DNA of 64,000 nt from Bryobacteraceae bacterium (GTDB lineage: Bacteria > Acidobacteriota > Terriglobia > Bryobacterales > Bryobacteraceae), in NCBI GenBank assembly GCA_947458745.1, contig CANGYQ010000002.1, positions 434,001-498,000 of the forward strand. The letters run 5' to 3'. Position numbers and translations under genes: made by a program. The notes under the pieces are model-generated. The model was not told the DNA's origin. It saw only the letters and a program-made list of their open reading frames with translations, and did not search any database. This document shows, in pieces, positions 58,613 to 64,000 of this stretch. Positions within the stretch are counted from its first letter, which is position 1. Every line of letters starts with the position of its first letter.

Positions 58613-59059
58613 ATGCCGTTAACTGACCGAATTCAAAAGGATCTGGTGGCCGCCATGAAGGCCAAAGACGAAGTACAACTCAGCGCCATTCGTGGAATCA
58701 AGACCGCGCTGATGAAGTATAAAGCCGACCAAATGAAAGAAGCCGATGAGGCGGCCGAACAACAGATTGTCAACAGCCTGGTGAAGCAGCGCAAGGATTC
58801 GATCGACCAGTTCGGCAAGGCCGGCCGTCAGGATCTAGTGGACAAAGAAGCGGCGGAACTGGTGGTCCTGGAAGCCTACCTGCCACAGCCGGCCACCGAC
58901 GAAGAGATCGCGGCGGCGATTGCGGAAGCGATTGCCGAAAACCCCGGTGCCACTATCAAGCAAATGGGTGTGGTGATGAAAGCCGCGCAAGCCAAGCTGA
59001 CCGGCAAACGGGCCGACGGCAAGGCATTAAGCGATAAGGTCCGCGCCAGCCTAGGCTAG
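58613..59059 (+). CDS. yqeY: GatB/YqeY domain protein
   Basis: A 148-residue YqeY-family protein, the helical tail-like domain related to the C-terminus of GatB that binds tRNA. It starts MPLTDRIQKDLVAAMKAKDEVQLSAIRGIKTALM and continues to EAYLPQPATDEEIAAAIAEAI; GATIKQMGVVMKAAQAKLTGKRADGKALSDKVRASL is the typical C-terminus. The role of stand-alone YqeY is not settled. It is divergent from the aminotransferase gene (50-base gap). Confidence 0.92.
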   Translation: MPLTDRIQKDLVAAMKAKDEVQLSAIRGIKTALMKYKADQMKEADEAAEQQIVNSLVKQRKDSIDQFGKAGRQDLVDKEAAELVVLEAYLPQPATDEEIAAAIAEAIAENPGATIKQMGVVMKAAQAKLTGKRADGKALSDKVRASLG

Positions 59060-59125
59060 TCCGGCCACTTGGGAAGCTTTAGGGCAATCCACGGCCACCG
59101 GACTACTGGTGGGCCGTCCTGGCTG

Positions 59126-59185
59126 TCACCCGTTCAACCCCTGCGACTTCCGGCACGCCGCTGATGATGAGCGACTAACGGGTGA
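59126..59185. repeat. Spaced inverted repeat in an intergenic region
   Basis: TCACCCGTT at 59126-59134 and AACGGGTGA at 59177-59185 are exact 9-base complements 42 bases apart, in the 203-base gap between yqeY and the OPT gene. It could be a terminator stem with a long loop, a regulatory site, or chance. Confidence 0.3.
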
Positions 59186-59262
59186 ACGAACGAGCCAATG
59201 GACTGCTCGAACTGCCCACTAAGGTCCTCCAATTTTGGTAAGATCGCGGCTCAGCAGCCACA

Positions 59263-61293
59263 ATGAGCACCAAGCCGCATTCCCACCAACCGTTCGTCCC
59301 CGCGAACGTTCCCATGACCGAGTTCACCGTCCGGGCCGTCCTGCTCGGCCTCGCGTTGACCATCGTGCTGGGGGCGGCCAATGCCTACCTGGGCCTACGC
59401 GCCGGACAGACCATTGCCGCAACCTATCCCGCCGCCGTCATCGGCATGGCCGCGGTCCGTTTGTGGCGCGGCACGATCCTTGAAGAGAACCTCGCCCGCA
59501 CGGCTGGTTCGATCGGTGAATCCGTGGCGGCGGGCGCGATCTTCACCATCCCCGCGTTTGTCATCTCCCGTGCCTGGCCCTCGTTTGCACCGGGCGAGGC
59601 GTACTGGAAGTCCACCGCGTTGATGATGGTGGGCTCCGTGATGGGCGTGCTGTTCGTCAGTCTGGTGCGGCGCGTGCTGGTGGAAGATCCCGAGCTTCCC
59701 TACCCTGAATCCGTGGCCGCGGCGGAGATCCACAAAGCGGGCCAGTCCGGAGCCCAAGGCGCGGGCGTGCTGTTCTGGAACATTGGCCTCGGCGGCCTGG
59801 TCTACCTGCTGGGAGCGATGAAACTGTTCGCCGTCGACAAAGAGTTCTTTTTCCGCATCGGCGAAATGGGCCGCAGCGTGTTGCGTCTGGGCCCGGTCGG
59901 CTCGACGCAGACGGTGGCGACGGGTGCGGTGACCGCGGTCTCGACACCCAGCATTGCTCCCGCGTATCTGGGCGTCGGCTACATCATCGGGCCGCAATTA
60001 GCCGCGTTGAACTTCGCGGGCAGCGTGCTGGCCTGGGGGCTGATGGTACCGCTGCTGATGTACGTGTTGGGTCCGCAGGTGGCGCAGTATGTTCCGGCCG
60101 GTGGCCATGACGAAAGCTGGCTGAGCATGGCCAACGCCGTGTGGCGCTACATCGTACGGCCCATCGCCGTCGGCACCATGATGGTGGGCGCCGCGTACAC
60201 GTTGTTCCGCATGCGGAAGAACCTGACGATGGGCTTGAAGAAAGCGTTCGGTGAGCTGAGCGGCCCTAAGATCGACCTGAGCAAGCTCAACCGCAATGAG
60301 CGCTACATGAGCTCCAAGACCGTCCTCGCCATGATCGCCGGCGTCTTCCTGCTGATGATCGGCCTCTACGTGCAGCTTTCCGGCAACGCCTTTGCGGGCG
60401 TGATCGCCGCCGTGGTGATGCTGATTGTCGGCTTCTTCTTTGCGACCGTCTCCGGCTATCTGGTGGGCGTGATTGGCTCCTCCAACAACCCAATCTCTGG
60501 GCTGACTCTTTCGACGCTGATCATCGCGGCGCTGCTGATGGTGTCGCTGGGCGTTTCGGGGATGCAGGGCGTCACCGCAGTGTTGGGCGTGGCGGCGGTG
60601 GTTTGCGTATCGAGCGCGGTCTCCGGCGAGCTTTTGCAGGACTTCAAAGTAGGCTACCTGTTGGGCGGCACTCCGCGCACCATCCAGATTGTCGAGCTGA
60701 TCGCCGTAGCCGTCGCGAGCGCAGTGATGTACTTCCCCCTGCTGATCCTGCACGAGGGCAACATCAAGATGGGCGGCATCGGCTTTGGTGACAAGGCGCT
60801 CTCCGCACCGCAAGCCGGGCTGATGGCCTCACTGGCGCAGGGCATTGTCGGCGGCGACATGCCGTGGCCGCTGATCGTGTTCGGCATGGCGCTGGGCGTG
60901 ATGTTTATTCTGGTGCAGGTGAAGAGCGTGATGCTGGTGGCAATCGGCATGTACCTGCCCTTCGGCACAACCTCGGCCATCTTTGTCGGCGGCATGATCC
61001 GCTGGGTCACCGATACGCTGGCCGCCCGCCGCGGCTTCAATGAAGCGCAAAAGGCGCGCGTTGAGAACACCGGCATCCTGGTGGCCTCGGGCTTGATCGC
61101 GGGCGAGGCACTCTGCGGCCTCATCACGGCCTTCTTTGCCTGGCGCGAAATCCCGCTGCCGGCCTTCTTCCCGGACCCCTCGATACTCGCAGGCATGCTG
61201 GTGATGACCCTGCTGGCGGCGGTATTGATCCGCATTCCACTGGCCCACGCGGGGCGTGCGGATGAGCCGGCACCGCCTTCAGCCATGATGTAG
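59263..61293 (+). CDS. OPT-family oligopeptide transporter
   Basis: A 676-residue membrane protein with about 14 to 16 hydrophobic segments. It begins FTVRAVLLGLALTIVLGAANAYLGLRAGQTIAATYPAAVI, the OPT hallmark; VMYFPLLILHEG and a late GLIAGEALCGLI segment fit the prokaryotic branch. OPT proteins import small peptides or, in the YSL branch, metal chelates, using the proton gradient. The substrate is unknown. It is followed 62 bases later by a membrane protein with a methyltransferase-like domain on the same strand. Confidence 0.9.
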   Translation: MSTKPHSHQPFVPANVPMTEFTVRAVLLGLALTIVLGAANAYLGLRAGQTIAATYPAAVIGMAAVRLWRGTILEENLARTAGSIGESVAAGAIFTIPAFVISRAWPSFAPGEAYWKSTALMMVGSVMGVLFVSLVRRVLVEDPELPYPESVAAAEIHKAGQSGAQGAGVLFWNIGLGGLVYLLGAMKLFAVDKEFFFRIGEMGRSVLRLGPVGSTQTVATGAVTAVSTPSIAPAYLGVGYIIGPQLAALNFAGSVLAWGLMVPLLMYVLGPQVAQYVPAGGHDESWLSMANAVWRYIVRPIAVGTMMVGAAYTLFRMRKNLTMGLKKAFGELSGPKIDLSKLNRNERYMSSKTVLAMIAGVFLLMIGLYVQLSGNAFAGVIAAVVMLIVGFFFATVSGYLVGVIGSSNNPISGLTLSTLIIAALLMVSLGVSGMQGVTAVLGVAAVVCVSSAVSGELLQDFKVGYLLGGTPRTIQIVELIAVAVASAVMYFPLLILHEGNIKMGGIGFGDKALSAPQAGLMASLAQGIVGGDMPWPLIVFGMALGVMFILVQVKSVMLVAIGMYLPFGTTSAIFVGGMIRWVTDTLAARRGFNEAQKARVENTGILVASGLIAGEALCGLITAFFAWREIPLPAFFPDPSILAGMLVMTLLAAVLIRIPLAHAGRADEPAPPSAMM

Positions 61294-61355
61294 CTCCGTC
61301 AACAGAGCCAGATGCTCGGGACAGCACGGCTCCGGGTCCGATAACATAAAGAGTC

Positions 61356-63698
61356 TTGTCCCGAGTCTCCACCGTTTCGCCAACTCAAGAACGTTCTGTC
61401 TCCTGGCCGCTGGTCTACCTGGGGGTGCTGCTCACCACCCTGGCGACGCTGCTGATGGAGCTATCGCTGACGCGCATTTTCTCGGTGGTGTTTTATTACC
61501 ACTTCGCGTTTCTGGCTATCTCGATCGCGCTGTTCGGTTTGGGCGTCGGCGGCATCTTTTCGTATGTGGTGGCCGGCTGGCGGACGCCGTTGTTCAGCAA
61601 GCTGGGATGGCTGGCCGGGACGAACAGCCTGGTGGTGTTAGGGGCGCTGGTATTCCTGTTGACCCGCAGCGGGGAGATGAACAACTTCACGCTGGCTGCG
61701 GTTTACTTTGCCAGTGCGCTGCCGTTCTTTCTCGCCGGAGCGATTGTGTCGCTGGTGATCTCGGAAACCATCGGCCGCGTGGACCGGGTCTACTTCTTTG
61801 ATCTGCTGGGAGCCGCCGGCGGTTGCCTGTTGCTGGTCCCGCTGCTGAATGCTTTTGGCGGACCCAACACCATCATCGTGGTCGCTATGCTGTTTGCGGC
61901 GTCCTCGGCGGTCTGGTTCTCGGTAGACCAGCGCAGCAAAGGCCGCGCCGGTGGCGTCGCACTGGGCTTGGCCCTGATGGCGCTGCTGCTGATCAACGCC
62001 CGCACCGGCTTCATCGATGTCCGCTATGCCAAGGGACAGGCCTTGACGCAGGAGCGTTGGTCCAAGTGGAACAGCTTCTCCCGCATCGCGCTGGCTCCGG
62101 AACCAGGTTCAGGCCGCACGGCGATTGTGATCGATGCCGACGCTGCCACCGGTATCCCGGAATTCGACTTTGCGAAGCTCACCCCGCAGGATCGCGAAGA
62201 CTTGCTCTATCAAGGCCCCGGCCTGCCTTATGTGCTGCGTCCGGGTGCCAAAGCGTTGATCATCGGACCCGGCGGCGGCTGGGATGTATCGCGCGCGCTC
62301 GCTTCCGGCTCAAAGGACATTACCGGCGTCGAGATCAACCCGATCATCGCGACTACGATCATGCGCGACAGGTTCTCCGGACTCTCCAAAGGCCTTTACC
62401 TAAAGCCCGAGATCCGCATCGTGGTCGAAGACGGCCGCAGCTTCGTGCGCCGCACACCGGAACAGTACCAGGTGCTGCAAGCCACGCTGGTTGATACCTG
62501 GGCCTCCACCGCCGCCGGCGCTTTTGCGTTGTCGGAAAACAATCTCTACACCAGCGACGCCTTTCACGACTATCTATCGAAGCTGACGCCCGATGGCATG
62601 CTCACCTTCACCCGCTGGGGCTTTGACCCGCCGCGAGAGTCGCTGCGCTTGATCAGCTTGGTGCGCGTAGCGTTGGCGCAACTGGGTGAGAACGAACCAT
62701 GGAAGCACGTGATCATCGCCCGGCAAGGCAGCGTGCAAGGCTGGGGCGCACAGGACACGATGCTGGTCTCGCGCAAGCCCTTCAGCGCCGCGGATATTCA
62801 AACGGCCAAAGAGACCATCGCCCGGGCCAAGATGCAGCTGATCTATCTGCCGGGTGAAGGCATCCGGTCGCCCTTTGCCGATCTGCTGTTGACCACCGAG
62901 CCGGAGCGGTTCTTTGAGAACTACACCTACAACGTAACGCCCGTCGATGACGACCGGCCATTCTTCTTCTACACCGTCCAACCGCGAGACCTGTGGGCCT
63001 TCCTGACCACCACCAGCAAGGACAGCGCCGACTACAAGATCAACCGCGCCGTGCCGCTGCTGTTCGGCCTGGTCGGGATCAGCCTGATTGCGACTCTGGT
63101 GATCCTGGTGTTGCCGCCACTGGTGCTAGGCAGCCGCTTGCCCGCCGATGGCCGCGTGCGGCGCTTCCTGCTCTACTTTCTGTCGATCGGCATCGGTTAC
63201 ATCCTCATCCAGGTGGCCCTCATCCAGAAGTTCGTCCTCTTCCTGGGACACCCCACCTACGCCTTGACCGTGATCATCTTCTCGATGCTGGTGGCCTCCA
63301 GCCTGGGCAGCTACTTCTCCAAGCGCGCCACCCCCGCGCTGCCACTGGCCGTGACAGCGCTGGTGGCGGTGCTGGCTTTCCTGGCACCAGTAGTCACCGA
63401 AGCGGGTGCCGGCTGGCCGCTGGCCCTGAAGTTCGCCGTCGCAGCGGGCCTGGTGACACCAGCCGCCTTCCTGATGGGGATGCCCTTCCCCAGCGGCCTG
63501 CGATTGCTCGAACAAATGCACGCGCCCTCAGTGCGTTGGGCCTGGTCCATCAACGCCGCGGCCAGTGTGCTCGGTTCCGCCGGAGCGATCTTCCTGGCGA
63601 TCTACCTGGGCCTGCGAGCCACGTTGCTGATCGGCGGCTTGTTCTATGTGGCGGCCTATCTGGCCGCCCTACGCACACGCGGCACTCAGGCGGCGTAG
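61356..63698 (+). CDS. Membrane-embedded spermidine-synthase-like protein
   Basis: A 780-residue protein that starts with TTG (AAAGAG upstream). Residues 15 to about 225 contain six or seven membrane segments, beginning VYLGVLLTTLATLLMELSLTRIFSVVFYYHFAFLAIS. Residues 240-530 form a class I methyltransferase fold of the spermidine-synthase type, with ALIIGPGGGWDVSRAL at about 299-314, VEINPII and the acidic VDTW after the substrate strand. Residues 560 to 775 contain six more membrane segments. Such proteins are annotated spermidine synthase-like but their reaction has not been established to my knowledge. Confidence 0.85.
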   Translation: MSRVSTVSPTQERSVSWPLVYLGVLLTTLATLLMELSLTRIFSVVFYYHFAFLAISIALFGLGVGGIFSYVVAGWRTPLFSKLGWLAGTNSLVVLGALVFLLTRSGEMNNFTLAAVYFASALPFFLAGAIVSLVISETIGRVDRVYFFDLLGAAGGCLLLVPLLNAFGGPNTIIVVAMLFAASSAVWFSVDQRSKGRAGGVALGLALMALLLINARTGFIDVRYAKGQALTQERWSKWNSFSRIALAPEPGSGRTAIVIDADAATGIPEFDFAKLTPQDREDLLYQGPGLPYVLRPGAKALIIGPGGGWDVSRALASGSKDITGVEINPIIATTIMRDRFSGLSKGLYLKPEIRIVVEDGRSFVRRTPEQYQVLQATLVDTWASTAAGAFALSENNLYTSDAFHDYLSKLTPDGMLTFTRWGFDPPRESLRLISLVRVALAQLGENEPWKHVIIARQGSVQGWGAQDTMLVSRKPFSAADIQTAKETIARAKMQLIYLPGEGIRSPFADLLLTTEPERFFENYTYNVTPVDDDRPFFFYTVQPRDLWAFLTTTSKDSADYKINRAVPLLFGLVGISLIATLVILVLPPLVLGSRLPADGRVRRFLLYFLSIGIGYILIQVALIQKFVLFLGHPTYALTVIIFSMLVASSLGSYFSKRATPALPLAVTALVAVLAFLAPVVTEAGAGWPLALKFAVAAGLVTPAAFLMGMPFPSGLRLLEQMHAPSVRWAWSINAAASVLGSAGAIFLAIYLGLRATLLIGGLFYVAAYLAALRTRGTQAA

Positions 63699-63759
63699 CC
63701 TCCCGGTTTTCCTTGAGGTAGGAGCCTCCATGATGCGAGCGTTTCGCGAAGTGCTCACA

Positions 63760-64000
63760 TTACGCCTGCGGCCACTGAGCTTGCATTTTACGCATCCCCC
63801 GCAGCCAGCGTTCATGGTCGGTGCCGCGATTCTGCATGTACTTGGCGACTTCCGGGTGGGGCAGAATTAGAAACTGTTCAGCGGTCAGCCCGGCTACCGT
63901 CACTTCAGCCAGATACTCCGGCTCAATCGCGCCCTGGAGCAGAAAGCCGGAGCCTTGCTCCGCGGCATCCTTCAGCATGTCGGTCTTGACGCCTTGCGGG
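63760..64000 (-). CDS. Short-chain dehydrogenase/reductase, C-terminal part (5' partial)
   Basis: The frame is open to the window edge; the last 79 residues are visible. They begin PQGVKTDMLKDAAEQGSGF and end ILPHPEVAKYMQNRGTDHERWLRGMRKMQAQWPQA. The VKTDML stretch after an expected PG and the HPEVAxYM...RWLRGMRK tail are familiar from SDR enzymes of the type that end about 250 residues after TGxxxGIG. The catalytic part lies outside the window. It is convergent with the spermidine-synthase-like gene. Confidence 0.6.
   Translation of the reverse strand, partial: PQGVKTDMLKDAAEQGSGFLLQGAIEPEYLAEVTVAGLTAEQFLILPHPEVAKYMQNRGTDHERWLRGMRKMQAQWPQA

Noticed and set aside
1-64000. CRISPR arrays, tRNA or rRNA genes
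   Set aside because: I saw no regularly spaced direct repeats and no tRNA-like or rRNA-like stretches. A covariance-model scan would be decisive; I could not run it.

Overview
The window looks like a chromosomal segment of a GC-rich, diderm acidobacterium, most likely of the Bryobacterales/Solibacter type. This is inferred from gene content, not from a database match. The pointers are a 1114-residue Oar-like TonB-dependent receptor with an N-terminal carboxypeptidase-regulatory domain, two PEP-CTERM proteins, LPS genes (lpxC, kdsB, a heptose-type sugar-phosphate operon, an O-antigen-ligase-like protein), Tat-exported sulfatase, amidase and phosphoesterase, tandem PTPS paralogs beside folE, and frequent GTG/TTG starts. 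I saw no rRNA, tRNA, CRISPR array, prophage or complete insertion sequence. Most of the window is ordinary core genome in short, tightly overlapped operons.

Layout. 0-3.7 kb: a five-gene plus-strand operon (deoxyhypusine-synthase-like protein cut by the window edge, PfkB kinase, ROK kinase, GmhA-like isomerase, small ABC-type ATPase). 3.7-7.3 kb: a small secreted protein, motA-motB, and a PEP-CTERM protein facing motB across a bidirectional terminator. 7.4-10.2 kb: an osmoprotectant-type ABC transporter and an Rrf2 regulator. 10.3-17.3 kb: alpha-glucan phosphorylase, a zinc-ribbon protein coupled to a zinc alcohol dehydrogenase, and a siderophore-type TonB receptor. 17.4-23.7 kb: a minus-strand operon of five abutting or overlapping genes (ATP-grasp protein, unknown 162-residue protein, recJ, FAD amine oxidase-like protein, sodium/solute symporter). 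23.9-27.6 kb: sulfatase, kdsB, metallophosphoesterase, HAD phosphatase.

27.6-31.9 kb: a palindromic repeat, then a minus-strand run of PEP-CTERM GDSL esterase, MsrB, YdcF-like protein and PH-like membrane protein, followed by pgsA-like and lpxC. 31.9-36.3 kb: polA divergent from lpxC, an orphan HicB-like protein and an amidase. 36.4-42 kb: Oar-like receptor, YhaM-like HD/OB protein and SurA-like PPIase. 42-46.3 kb: a ribbon-helix-helix remnant, glcD-tlpA, and the divergent pterin/folate operon. 46.4-50.5 kb: SDR, O-antigen-ligase-like protein, sixA, cca. 50.5-58.6 kb: APC permease with a cytoplasmic tail, the second repeat copy, galE, glutathione peroxidase, GT39-like protein, serA and an aminotransferase. 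58.6-64 kb: yqeY, OPT transporter, a membrane-embedded spermidine-synthase-like protein and the end of an SDR.

The points most worth a second look are: the sugar-kinase operon that carries a deoxyhypusine-synthase-like enzyme; the tandem PTPS pair whose first member lacks the catalytic cysteine; a roughly 96-115 bp palindromic interspersed element present in two intergenic copies with a conserved core; the five-gene coupled operon built around recJ; and a DNA polymerase I whose proofreading domain has lost its catalytic motifs. I found no clearly new defence or mobile system.
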